From positions 1-64,000 of the forward strand of contig DUUV01000044.1 in assembly GCA_012841375.1 (NCBI GenBank): a stretch of DNA of 64,000 bases, read 5' to 3'. Below the pieces are notes generated by a model. It was given only the letters and a program-made list of their open reading frames with translations, did not search any database and was not told where the DNA came from. The DNA comes from Candidatus Fermentithermobacillaceae bacterium (GTDB lineage Bacteria > Bacillota > Sulfobacillia > Fermentithermobacillales > Fermentithermobacillaceae). Shown in pieces: positions 1 through 9,059 of this stretch (its first letter is position 1; every line of letters starts with the position of its first letter). The translations under genes were made by a program, and so were the position numbers.

Positions 1-184
1 CACGCAAAATTGACTGAACGTCTACCCGAATCGGCACAGCGCAGTACTCGGCCAGCCTGTCCGGGCCGATACACTCAATACGGATGTCGCTGCCGTTCGC
101 CGGCCCGCCGGTCTCGCCGTCCGTGGACCTCACGACCTCGCCCGCGGCACAGTCACATTCGCGTTCTGTCCGTTCTCTCACCAT
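1..184 (-). CDS. Truncated CDS running off the left edge; N-terminus MVRERTERECDCAAGEVVRSTDGETGGPANGSDIRIECIGPDRLAEYCAVPIRVDVQSIL (possibly GNAT-like)
   Basis: Open minus-strand frame from ATG (cat at 182-184) to the window edge, with AAAGGAGG RBS just upstream; not in the ORF track because it is truncated. Confidence 0.55.
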   Translation of the reverse strand, partial: MVRERTERECDCAAGEVVRSTDGETGGPANGSDIRIECIGPDRLAEYCAVPIRVDVQSILR

Positions 185-286
185 CCACCCCGCCTCCTTT
201 GATTCGCGGTCTCACGAGTATGCTATTATGACGGCAGGTACAGTCAATAGGTAGGGTGGTTGTGAACAAGGAGGTCGCCCATCTCA

Positions 287-1027
287 GTGTCTGAGAGAAC
301 AGTGCTCATCGCAGACGATGAAGACCACATTCGACAACTGGTCAGACTCTACCTGGTCAACGAAGGGTTCTGCGTCATCGAGGCCAAGACCGGCAAAGAA
401 GCCTTGAAGGCATGGCGTGAACAGGCTCCCCGTCTCATTATCCTGGACATAATGATGCCCGAACTGGACGGCAGGGAAGTACTGCAAGAGATACGCAAGG
501 AAGGCAAGACGCCCGTCATCATGCTCACAGCCAAGGACGCCGAGATGGACAAGGTCTACGGGCTGGAACTGGGGGCGGACGACTACGTAACGAAACCGTT
601 CAGTCCCCGCGAACTGGTATCCAGGGTGAAGGCAGTTCTCCGGCGCGCGGAAGAGCCCGAGCCCGAAGCCGTCTCATACCCGGGTCTCACCATAAACAAG
701 GAGTCTCGCGAGGTAATAGTTTCGGGGGAACGGATGACACTCCCGCCGAAGGAATTCGACTTGCTCTGGCTCATGGCAACCAACCCTAACAAAGTCTTCT
801 CCAGAGAATACCTGCTGGAGAAGGTCTGGGAGTACACGTATTTCGGCGATATCCGGACCGTGGACGTCCACGTCCGCCGCCTGAGGCAAAAGGTCGAAAA
901 AAACCCGGAGCACCCCGAATACATCAAGACGGCTTGGGGCGCGGGGTATAAATTCGAGTACCACGGAACGGACGGCAAGAGGAGCGAAGCCGGCGTTGCG
1001 GAGTCGACCGAAGAGCATCCAGGGTAG
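287..1027 (+). CDS. OmpR/PhoB-family response regulator
   Basis: Receiver domain (DDE..., LDIMMP, KPF) plus C-terminal winged helix (TVDVHVRRLRQKVE); GTG start. Confidence 0.95.
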   Translation: MSERTVLIADDEDHIRQLVRLYLVNEGFCVIEAKTGKEALKAWREQAPRLIILDIMMPELDGREVLQEIRKEGKTPVIMLTAKDAEMDKVYGLELGADDYVTKPFSPRELVSRVKAVLRRAEEPEPEAVSYPGLTINKESREVIVSGERMTLPPKEFDLLWLMATNPNKVFSREYLLEKVWEYTYFGDIRTVDVHVRRLRQKVEKNPEHPEYIKTAWGAGYKFEYHGTDGKRSEAGVAESTEEHPG

Positions 1028-1058
1028 CGATCGATCCGTATCCGTATCACGGCGTGTC

Positions 1059-2675
1059 ATGGAAAGGAGCGTTGCACGGCAGGTGTCTCTCCGGGGAAGG
1101 CTCATGGCCACGTTTGTCGTCATCATATTGCTGGTCGGCCTGGTGATGGGCGCCTACCAGTCGCGCCTCCTCAATACCTATTTTCGCGGAATCGCCTCGA
1201 ACCAGCTAGTGCAGCAGGCCCGGAACATGGAGCTCCTGATCGCGCGGGTGTCCGTTGCGCCACCCTCAGAATCAGGCGTTGTCAGAAACCTGGTCGGCGT
1301 TATCAGCTCGGTGACATCTTCCAGAGTCCTTGTCACAGACACTCACGGGATCATACTGGTCGATTCATCAGACGGACAGCTCGTAGGGCAGGTAGTGGCG
1401 TCTCAATATCTCTCACGCACCCTCAGAAACGGCCAGACCCAGACCTTCGACTTCCCGAGCGCCGGCACAGATGCCGTGGGCGCGGCGGTACCCTGGCGAA
1501 CAGGCGCTTACATTACAGGCGCCATGATCTTCATAAGACCTCTCTCCGCCGTGGCCAGACAGTCTACCCTTGAGGCCGCCCGGTTCATGCTCAGAGCGGG
1601 ACTTTTGGCCACGACGGTTGCCCTCCTTCTATCGTACGTCCTCGCATCCAACATCACCGACCCGCTCAGGCGGATGTCACAGGTCGCCCGGTCGATCTCC
1701 AAGGGCGATTTCCGCCAGCGAGTGGATATCCGGTCAAACGACGAGCTCGGAGACCTGGCTCAAGCCATGAACTCTATGTCAAGAGAGATATCCGTGTTGG
1801 TCGACAACCTCACCCGGGAGAAAGAAAAGCTCAAGGCCCTGGCTGAAGAGAGGCAAAACATGATGTCGGACATATCCCACGACCTCCGCACCCCTATCAC
1901 ATCCATCAGAGGATTTGTGGAGGCCCTCCAGGACGGCGTCATAAAGGACCCAGAAGAGCAGCGTCGCACACTGGAGATAATCCACGACGAGTCGGAAAGG
2001 TTGTCGCGCCTGGTTGAGGACCTGTTCTACTTGGCGAGACTCGAAGCCGGTGAGATCCCCGTCGAAATGGCCCCGGTCGACTTCGCGGATGTCGTCCGCG
2101 CGAGCATGAACAGCGTCCGGCCCCAGTCGCTGGAGAAAAACATCGACCTCCGGTTCAGCGCGAACGAGGCCGCTGCATCAGGGAAAGCGATGGTCCTCGG
2201 GTCGGCCGACAGGCTGACGAGAGCCGTCCTGAACCTCCTGGACAACGCCATCAAGTACTCTCCTGAGGCCGGGATAGTGGAGGTCTCGCTAAACGTTACC
2301 GGGAGGAACTCAGTCAAGGCAGACGGCACGCAGGACCCGACACACATCAATGCGCAGGCGCGCGCCCGAGAGGCAGGCTCGGGCTATGTCACCCTGTCCG
2401 TCTCCGACCAGGGCCCCGGCATCCCCGAGGAGGCCATCCCCCACATTTTCCAGCGCTTCTACAGGGCCGACAAGTCCCGGGCCCGGATAAAGTCCAGCGC
2501 CGGATTAGGCCTCTCCATCGCCAAGTTCATCGTTGACGGGCACGGCGGCAGTCTCTCGGTTGAGAGCGAAACGGGCAGAGGGACGACCATGCGGATGGAG
2601 CTGCCGCTCATCGAAGCCGGAGAACCCAGTGACGCCGGCGGATCCCTGGTGGATCGAAACCCGCCTCATTGTTAA
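1059..2675 (+). CDS. HAMP-domain sensor histidine kinase
   Basis: TM, HAMP, H-box SDISHDLRTPITSI, N/G boxes (LLDNAIKYS, DQGPGIP, GLGLSIAK); overlaps the RR gene region and follows it. Confidence 0.95.
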   Translation: MERSVARQVSLRGRLMATFVVIILLVGLVMGAYQSRLLNTYFRGIASNQLVQQARNMELLIARVSVAPPSESGVVRNLVGVISSVTSSRVLVTDTHGIILVDSSDGQLVGQVVASQYLSRTLRNGQTQTFDFPSAGTDAVGAAVPWRTGAYITGAMIFIRPLSAVARQSTLEAARFMLRAGLLATTVALLLSYVLASNITDPLRRMSQVARSISKGDFRQRVDIRSNDELGDLAQAMNSMSREISVLVDNLTREKEKLKALAEERQNMMSDISHDLRTPITSIRGFVEALQDGVIKDPEEQRRTLEIIHDESERLSRLVEDLFYLARLEAGEIPVEMAPVDFADVVRASMNSVRPQSLEKNIDLRFSANEAAASGKAMVLGSADRLTRAVLNLLDNAIKYSPEAGIVEVSLNVTGRNSVKADGTQDPTHINAQARAREAGSGYVTLSVSDQGPGIPEEAIPHIFQRFYRADKSRARIKSSAGLGLSIAKFIVDGHGGSLSVESETGRGTTMRMELPLIEAGEPSDAGGSLVDRNPPHC

Positions 2676-2822
2676 ACAACCGTTAACACCTTTTCTATTG
2701 TGCGTTCACACTTTCGGGCGACAATTAGAATCAACGAACCGTTGATCTATGGAAGCCCGAGGCAGAGGGAATATGAGAAGCGTGCGGCTTCCAGAGCAGA
2801 GAGAGAAAGGAGGTTTCTACCG

Positions 2823-3323
2823 ATGCGAACCAAGAGGCTAATCATAGCCGTACTGGTAGGCGCGTTGTGCCTCGTAATAGGCGTCGCCTCAGTCGCGTTG
2901 GCCAACCGGTCAACCGAAGGTGCCGGTGAAGTCCCTGCACTCCGGTGGGGGCGCCAGATGGGCAAGAGAATGGCAGCCTGCATGCCGGGCCGCTTGAGCA
3001 GGGCGCTCGGAGCAGGATTCGTGAGGAGGCCCGGCGAGGACGTACGGGGCCTCGAGCCGTCCCAAGAACGCCTGGAGATGGCCATCGAGCGGGTGACCGA
3101 GAACATAGAGAGGTTGACCGAACGCTTGGAGACGTTCCAGTCAAAGCTCCCTGAATACGAGGCGAGGATAGCCGAGATCGAAGACGAAACCCTCCGAGAG
3201 TTTGCCCAAAGGCGTTTGGACATCCTGAGGCAGCAGTACGAGCTTGGCGAAGACCGGCTCGCCATCATGCGCCAAAGGCTCGGTCTTCTCCAAGACCAGC
3301 TTGACTATGCCAAATCAAGGTAA
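2823..3323 (+). CDS. Exported coiled-coil protein of unknown function
   Basis: Signal-peptide-like N-terminus MRTKRLIIAVLVGALCLVIGVASVALA then heptad-rich ERLTERLETFQSKLPEYEARIAEIE; RBS aaaggagg upstream. Confidence 0.7.
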   Translation: MRTKRLIIAVLVGALCLVIGVASVALANRSTEGAGEVPALRWGRQMGKRMAACMPGRLSRALGAGFVRRPGEDVRGLEPSQERLEMAIERVTENIERLTERLETFQSKLPEYEARIAEIEDETLREFAQRRLDILRQQYELGEDRLAIMRQRLGLLQDQLDYAKSR

Positions 3324-3361
3324 CCCGAATATCGTCCAAGCATGAGGGAATACGGATTCAT

Positions 3362-3477
3362 CGGAGCAGGCCTGAGGAGCGGTTGGAGATGGTTTTCGGG
3401 GGCTAGGTTTCGAGTACCATAGTAGGCGTCAGTCTGGGTGAGCGGGCCTGCTCCGCCACCTTTCTTTTTGTGCCCGC
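3362..3477 (+). other. Candidate structured RNA leader with two mutually exclusive helices
   Basis: 11-bp helix CGGAGCAGGCC (3362-3372)/GGCCTGCTCCG (3445-3455), competing helix GCGGGC (3443-3448)/GCCCGC (3472-3477), T-rich TTTCTTTTT between. Confidence 0.35.
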
Positions 3478-3593
3478 ACTCTGAGAGGCCTTTCTTGCCT
3501 ACCTCTCCCAACGGCTGAGCAGGAGCTAAGGGCCGTGTGAAGGAGTTCTCCTCCACTTACTCGAATATGGACGAAGCCCTAGGAGGCGACGCC

Positions 3594-4220
3594 ATGTTCG
3601 TTAGAGACGTGATGACACGCAATCCGGCATCCATCCATCCAGATGCGACACTGCGTGAGCTGCTGGCACTTATGACAGAGAAGACCTTCGAGGCGATTCC
3701 CGTCCGGTCCAACGGCAAGGTAACCGGGATAGTCACCGATTGGGACATCGTGACAAACACCCCTAAGTCGGGGGAGTCGGATTACCTGGATACCGTGAAG
3801 GTCAAGGACATCATGACGGCCAACGTGATGACCGTAAGTGAGAACGAAGTCATCGAGATGGCCGCGTATCACATGTATTTCCACGACCTTGACGCGCTGC
3901 CCGTAGTCGACGAAGCAGGCAATCTGATCGCCATCGTCACCCAGAACGACGTCTTTAGGACCCTGGTTTCACTCATGGGACTTCGGGCGAAGGGGACTCG
4001 ACTCACCATAGAGATCCCCGACAGGGCCGGAGTCCTAGCCGAGATCACCGGGATTGTCAGGGACTTCGGCATATCCATAGCCAGCCTCTCGACCAACCTG
4101 CACCCCGGGGCGCCCACCGGACTGGTTATCTTGAGAGTGAAGTCCGGCGACGTGGATGGGCTTGTGAAAGCAATATCGGCCAAGTATAAGGTAATCCACG
4201 TATCGAAGACGTGGGAGTAG
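3594..4220 (+). CDS. CBS-pair plus ACT domain protein (AcuB-like)
   Basis: MFVRDVMTRNPASIHPDATLRELL... two CBS repeats, then ACT domain RLTIEIPDRAGVLAEITGIV. Confidence 0.88.
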   Translation: MFVRDVMTRNPASIHPDATLRELLALMTEKTFEAIPVRSNGKVTGIVTDWDIVTNTPKSGESDYLDTVKVKDIMTANVMTVSENEVIEMAAYHMYFHDLDALPVVDEAGNLIAIVTQNDVFRTLVSLMGLRAKGTRLTIEIPDRAGVLAEITGIVRDFGISIASLSTNLHPGAPTGLVILRVKSGDVDGLVKAISAKYKVIHVSKTWE

Positions 4221-4234
4221 AAGGGCAGGACAGT

Positions 4235-5341
4235 CTACTTCTTTCCCAGCCTCTTGGCGATGACCCCGCCGCCGTACACTAGATCGTCCTGGTAGAGGAC
4301 GGCTGACTGACCCGGTGTGACCGCAAACTCCGGGGTATCGAAGCGGATGACGGCAGAGTCCGGCTCCTCCTGCCTGTAGGAGAGCGGCTCCATCGTGGCG
4401 CCGACTTCCTTTCCTCTGTACCGGACCATGCAGATGCCCCGGACTGGATCTCGCAGCCTGTTGTCCGCGATTACGTTCAGCCCTTCCACAACACAGCCCA
4501 TCGAATACGCTTCAGACCGCTTCCCGACAACTACGGCGTTCCTGGCCCGGTCGAGATCCACGACATAGAGGGGCTCCCCACCCGCGACCCCCAGCCCCTT
4601 CCTCTGCCCCACCGTGTAGAACGGCAAGCCGGCGTGCCTCCCCAAGACTTTGCCCGAAGTATCGACGATGTCTCCCGGTTCGGCCTCAAGTCCTCGCCCG
4701 GACAAGAACTCTCTATAGGAACCGGTAACAAAACAGATCTCCTGGCTCTCAGGCTTATCGGCAGTCCTGAGTCCCGATTCCCGGGCTAGTCTCCGGACCT
4801 CTTCCTTTGTCAGGTCGCCCAACGGAAAGAGGGAGTGCTCCAACTCGTCCTGGGTCAGCTGGTACAGAGCGTAGCTCTGGTCCTTGGTCCGGTCAACTCC
4901 CCTCATGAGCAATGCCCGGCTCTCAGAATCGGTTCGGTGCCGCACTCTTGCATAGTGGCCCGTGGCGATGTAATCACACCCGAGCTCTCTGGCCTTCCGG
5001 AGCAGGTGACCGAACTTCATGGCCCGGTTGCACTGAAGGCACGGGTTGGGAGTTCTTGCCAGGAAATACTCTCTCACAAAGGGAAGTATCACACTTTCAT
5101 CGAATTCTTCGACCAGATCAATAGTGTAGTGCGGGATCCCGAGGCTGTGGCAGATCCTCATGGCATCCTGGGCCATCTCAAGGGTGCAACAAGGAGCGCG
5201 GACCACATCCTGGGAAGGAGGGTTCGGAAGGAGCTTCATGGTGAGCCCAATCACGTCATATCCCTGCCTCTTGAGGAGAAGGCACGCGACGGAGCTATCG
5301 ACCCCGCCCGACATGGCGACTGCCACTCTTTTCGCCTGCAA
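4235..5341 (-). CDS. mnmA: tRNA-specific 2-thiouridylase MnmA
   Basis: VAVAMSGGVDSSVACLLL, TPNPCLQCNRAMKFG, ATGHYAR, KDQSYALYQL, ESQEICFV. Confidence 0.97.
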   Translation of the reverse strand: MQAKRVAVAMSGGVDSSVACLLLKRQGYDVIGLTMKLLPNPPSQDVVRAPCCTLEMAQDAMRICHSLGIPHYTIDLVEEFDESVILPFVREYFLARTPNPCLQCNRAMKFGHLLRKARELGCDYIATGHYARVRHRTDSESRALLMRGVDRTKDQSYALYQLTQDELEHSLFPLGDLTKEEVRRLARESGLRTADKPESQEICFVTGSYREFLSGRGLEAEPGDIVDTSGKVLGRHAGLPFYTVGQRKGLGVAGGEPLYVVDLDRARNAVVVGKRSEAYSMGCVVEGLNVIADNRLRDPVRGICMVRYRGKEVGATMEPLSYRQEEPDSAVIRFDTPEFAVTPGQSAVLYQDDLVYGGGVIAKRLGKK

Positions 5342-5477
5342 GGACGAATCACGCCTTTCAAATCCCGTTTCTTTGCCTAGAGGTTCATCGCCTGGACCCG
5401 GCTTATCTGGATTCTGCTCACCTGGATTCTATTTGACCCGTCTCGTGCGAGGCAACCCTTGAAGGAGGTCTTCAGGT

Positions 5478-6809
5478 ATGTCAAGCGGGCTTAGGGTATC
5501 CATTCTCGGCGGAGGGAGCGCCTACACCCCCGGCCTAATAGAGGGATTCATCCGTATGAAGGACACCGTTCCCCTGGAGAGACTGGTCCTCATGGACATA
5601 GACTCCCGGAAACTGGCTATTGTAGGGGCGATGGTCAAGACCATGCTTGAGGCGGAGATGCCCGACACCCGGCTCGACCTTACACAGGACCGCTTAGAGG
5701 CCATCCAGGATATGGACTTCATCTTGTGCCAGATCCGCGTCGGCGGCCTTAACGCTCGTCACATTGATGAATCCATCCCCGCCCAGATGGGGCTGGTGGG
5801 ACAGGAGACGACCGGGCCGGGCGGCTTCGCCATGGCCCTCCGCACGATCCCTGTGATGGTGGATATCGCACGGGACATCGAGACTCACAACCCAGGCGCG
5901 TGGCTGATCAACTACACGAACCCGACGGGGCTTGTCGCCGAGGCGATCTACAAGGCTTGCCCGATCAAAGAGATCTCCATCTGCGATGAGCCGATGATCC
6001 TCCAGGAGGCGCTGGCAGGCTTTGTGGGAGTTGAACCGGCCTCGCTGTTCATGGAATACTTCGGCCTGAATCACCTGGGTTGGGCCCGCAGAGTCATGCT
6101 TCGAGGAAACGATATCCTCCCCGTGCTGCGCCAGACCCTGCAGGAAGTCCCCGGTCTCAACCTTGACAGAGTGTTCGGCAGCGATGTTATGGCGGATCCA
6201 AAGGCCCAGATGGAACTGGAAAACACTCTCAGGATATTCCGGGAGACAGGACTTCTCCCGTCTCCATACCTGCAGTACTACTTCTTCACCGATGAGATAA
6301 TCAGGCATCAGGCCGACTCTGGCCGGACCCGGGCCCAGGAGGTTATGGAACTTGAGAAGGCGATTCTGGCCGATTTCGAGGAAGTCACCGCCGGGCGGAA
6401 GAAGCCGGAGCTCAAGAGAGGCGGAAGGTGGCACGCCGACATGATGATTGGGCTTCTGGGCGCAATCGCCCAGGGCTCGCGGTCGGTTTACATAGTTAAT
6501 GTGCCTAACCAGGGCAGCATGCCTGAACTCCCTTACGGAAAGATCGTCGAGGTGCCGGCTATCGTGGACGCTTCCGGTTCCCATGCCTTTGCCGTAGGGA
6601 ACATGCCCGCGAGCGTACGCGGCCTTATCCAAGCAGTGGCCGCGTACGAGGAGCTGACGGTAGAGGCTGCCCTTAAGGGCTCAAGGAAACACGCGCTCGA
6701 GGCCTTGGCCTGCCACCCACTTGTGCCGTCCCGTGAGACGGCTAAGAAGCTGCTCGACGCGTATCTCAGTGCTCACGCCGAATACCTGCCCCAGTTTGTC
6801 GGCTCTTGA
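5478..6809 (+). CDS. Glycoside hydrolase family 4 protein (6-phospho-beta-glucosidase-like)
   Basis: ILGGGSAYTPGLIEGF, QIRVGGLNARHIDE, GQETTGPGGFAMALRTIP, NYTNPTGLVAEA, GLNHLGW. Confidence 0.9.
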   Translation: MSSGLRVSILGGGSAYTPGLIEGFIRMKDTVPLERLVLMDIDSRKLAIVGAMVKTMLEAEMPDTRLDLTQDRLEAIQDMDFILCQIRVGGLNARHIDESIPAQMGLVGQETTGPGGFAMALRTIPVMVDIARDIETHNPGAWLINYTNPTGLVAEAIYKACPIKEISICDEPMILQEALAGFVGVEPASLFMEYFGLNHLGWARRVMLRGNDILPVLRQTLQEVPGLNLDRVFGSDVMADPKAQMELENTLRIFRETGLLPSPYLQYYFFTDEIIRHQADSGRTRAQEVMELEKAILADFEEVTAGRKKPELKRGGRWHADMMIGLLGAIAQGSRSVYIVNVPNQGSMPELPYGKIVEVPAIVDASGSHAFAVGNMPASVRGLIQAVAAYEELTVEAALKGSRKHALEALACHPLVPSRETAKKLLDAYLSAHAEYLPQFVGS

Positions 6810-6957
6810 GAGAGTCCGGCTGCGCCTCTGGCCTCACGAACCCCCCGGCAGCCGCCCGCCCACTAAAGAGTCGAGACCCGGCTCCTTCGGGAGACCGGAT
6901 CTCCACACTCTGTCTCCATCATGACCTCCATCGCCGCCTAGACATCCTGAGGACCGG

Positions 6958-7497
6958 CTACATCATGGGGACTCCCGCGCAGATGATCATGCCGATGGCG
7001 TTGTAGGGAACCGCCACCTCATGGAAGTCGCTCATCGTTCGCCCCGCGCCAACGTTCACGCTGATATAGTCGGTCCCCGCGAAGGCGAGTACCCCCTGCA
7101 AAACGGTTGTCATAATCCCCATACCGGGAGTCGGCTCCGGGCACGGAGGCATCGGACCCGGGCACGGAGGCCTTGGCTCCGGACACGGCCCTCTCAGACG
7201 ACGCTTGGCCTCTACGTCATCCAGGCTGGAAACCCCGGGCCATGCCGGCCGGCCCCCACCGGACCCACGGCCTGGATCGAACCCGGTGCCTGGACCGAAG
7301 CCCGAACCGAAACCGGGACCGAAACCTTGGCCAGGACACGGCACACCTGGACCTGGGAACCTGCCCGGCATTCCCGGCATCTCCGGGGCGAGATCACCGT
7401 GGACGCCGCTCAGAAAAACGGTAACCGGCATACCTATACATGCCTGGAGTCTCTCCATGATCGTCCCGGGTAATTGAAGCGCTGCCGGCTTAGACAT
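6958..7497 (-). CDS. Hypothetical protein: short beta-rich domain halves (possibly DUF2642/spore-coat-like) separated by a Gly/Pro/Cys-rich segment
   Basis: MERLQACIGMPVTVFLSG ... GPCPEPRPPCPGPMPPCPEP ... GVLAFAGTDYISVNVGAGRTMSDFHEVAVPYNAIGMIICAG. Confidence 0.6.
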   Translation of the reverse strand: MSKPAALQLPGTIMERLQACIGMPVTVFLSGVHGDLAPEMPGMPGRFPGPGVPCPGQGFGPGFGSGFGPGTGFDPGRGSGGGRPAWPGVSSLDDVEAKRRLRGPCPEPRPPCPGPMPPCPEPTPGMGIMTTVLQGVLAFAGTDYISVNVGAGRTMSDFHEVAVPYNAIGMIICAGVPMM

Positions 7498-7586
7498 TGC
7501 CTGTAATCCCTCCTCATCGGGCGAATCTCGTCAACATGTTATGTAGACTTCACCCTCTGGGTGCCGGGATCCAAGACACGAACCGG

Positions 7587-8930
7587 CTATTTCGAGAATT
7601 CCGCGCTCCTGGCCGATTTCTCCGCGTGCATGGCCGCGACCTGACTCTTCACTTCGGCCAGTCTGGAACCATCCAGCGGGTAGTATCTGAGGACGACAAG
7701 CGCCAGGACGATGGCCGCGGCGGGGATGAACGACATGAGTGCCCTGAGCCCCATGACGGCGGTGGCCGGCTGGACGGCAAGATTGGCGTCGTAGCCCGTG
7801 ATATCCAACACTCTTCCCATGATCACGGCGTTTATGGATATGCCAAGCCTTATCATGAACCCGTTGACGCCGAAGTACATGCCCTCCCGGCGAGAGCCGG
7901 TCTTGACTTCATCTTCGTCGGCGACATCCGCGATGAATACATCGAGCAACACCATGATCCCCGCCAACCCAAACGATAGAAACAGGCAGATGAGGACCCC
8001 CTGGACAAAAGTCTGCGCGAAGAAGAACGGGATCAGGCCGGCGCCGTAGAGCAAACTCGCCCTGATCATAGCCTTCTTGGGGCCGAGTCTCGAGGTTATC
8101 TTCCCCCAGACGTAGGCGAAAGGTATGGCCGTGACAAAGAGGGCTCCCAATAGAATAGACGTCTGGTTCTGGTCGGCGTTCAAGACGTACTTGGTGTAGA
8201 ACGGCACGACCGCCTGGAGTCCCACAAACGTGTACTGGATGAGCATTGCGGGGATGAGGTAGGTGACGAACGACTTGTTGATATAGGTAGCCTTTAGCGC
8301 CGCCATGAGTCCGAGGCCTTCGTCGCGAGCGAACTCAGGACGCTCCTTGGCGCCCCAAAGGGAAGCGTACATGGTGACCATTGAGATGGCGCCGAAGAGT
8401 ATCCCCATGGCCTTCCACCCTATGCTCGCCGACAATGCGCTGGGAAGGGCGACGCCCAAAATGAGGCCAATGATGCCGAGGATCTGGCGTACGGCCGATA
8501 CCCTCGCCCTGTCTTCCAGATTGGGGTACATCTCGGGAAACAACGCTGTCCAGTTCAGGACCACGATGGTGAACAGCCCGTCAAAGACAAATATGACCGC
8601 GAAGTAGTAGAGGTAGAGCGCCCTTGCTTCGCCGGCGGCGAAAGGCGGCATCCATAAGAGGGCGAAAGCCAGGCATAGGGGGAGAGTCAAGAACAGGATA
8701 TACGGGATTCTGCGCCCCCACCGGGTCCTGGTCTTGTCGGATATCTGCCCGAACAGAGGGTCGTTTACGGCGTTCCAGATACCGTACCAGGTCATGACGG
8801 TCATTATCATGGCCGAAGGGACCTTCAACACGTCCACGTAGTAGAAGATGGCGAATGCGCTCACCGTCTGCCCCAAGACGGAGGAGGAGAAGTTGCCCAG
8901 ACTGTACGCGAAGTCCTTCCACTTCTGCAA
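7587..8930 (-). CDS. MFS transporter, GPH (glycoside-pentoside-hexuronide:cation symporter)-type
   Basis: 12-TM ORF; AVNDPLFGQISDKTRTRWGRRIPYIL motif typical of MelB/XylP-type symporters. Confidence 0.85.
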   Translation of the reverse strand: MQKWKDFAYSLGNFSSSVLGQTVSAFAIFYYVDVLKVPSAMIMTVMTWYGIWNAVNDPLFGQISDKTRTRWGRRIPYILFLTLPLCLAFALLWMPPFAAGEARALYLYYFAVIFVFDGLFTIVVLNWTALFPEMYPNLEDRARVSAVRQILGIIGLILGVALPSALSASIGWKAMGILFGAISMVTMYASLWGAKERPEFARDEGLGLMAALKATYINKSFVTYLIPAMLIQYTFVGLQAVVPFYTKYVLNADQNQTSILLGALFVTAIPFAYVWGKITSRLGPKKAMIRASLLYGAGLIPFFFAQTFVQGVLICLFLSFGLAGIMVLLDVFIADVADEDEVKTGSRREGMYFGVNGFMIRLGISINAVIMGRVLDITGYDANLAVQPATAVMGLRALMSFIPAAAIVLALVVLRYYPLDGSRLAEVKSQVAAMHAEKSARSAEFSK

Positions 8931-9059
8931 TGAGACTACCTCCTATCAGAGAATCAAAGGCCGGCGCAGGAGGAAAACCGATCCATTCCTAGAAACTGTG
9001 AGACAAGATTCGAGGTGGACGAGCGGGTCTCCTCCGGTCCGCCTAAAGGAGAGGCAGCC

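Noticed and set aside
5407-5430. Direct repeat CTGGATTCT x2 upstream of mnmA
   Set aside because: Only two 9-bp copies in a short intergenic region; too little evidence for function.
5694-6632. Long antisense ORF (312 aa) on the minus strand across the first GH4 gene
   Set aside because: Fully overlaps a well-supported GH4 CDS; high-GC genomes commonly give long antisense ORFs; no recognisable motif.
7100-7390. Repetitive GC-rich tract considered as a non-coding repeat or CRISPR
   Set aside because: Explained by Gly/Pro/Cys codon bias in the minus-strand ORF 6958-7497; no spacer structure.
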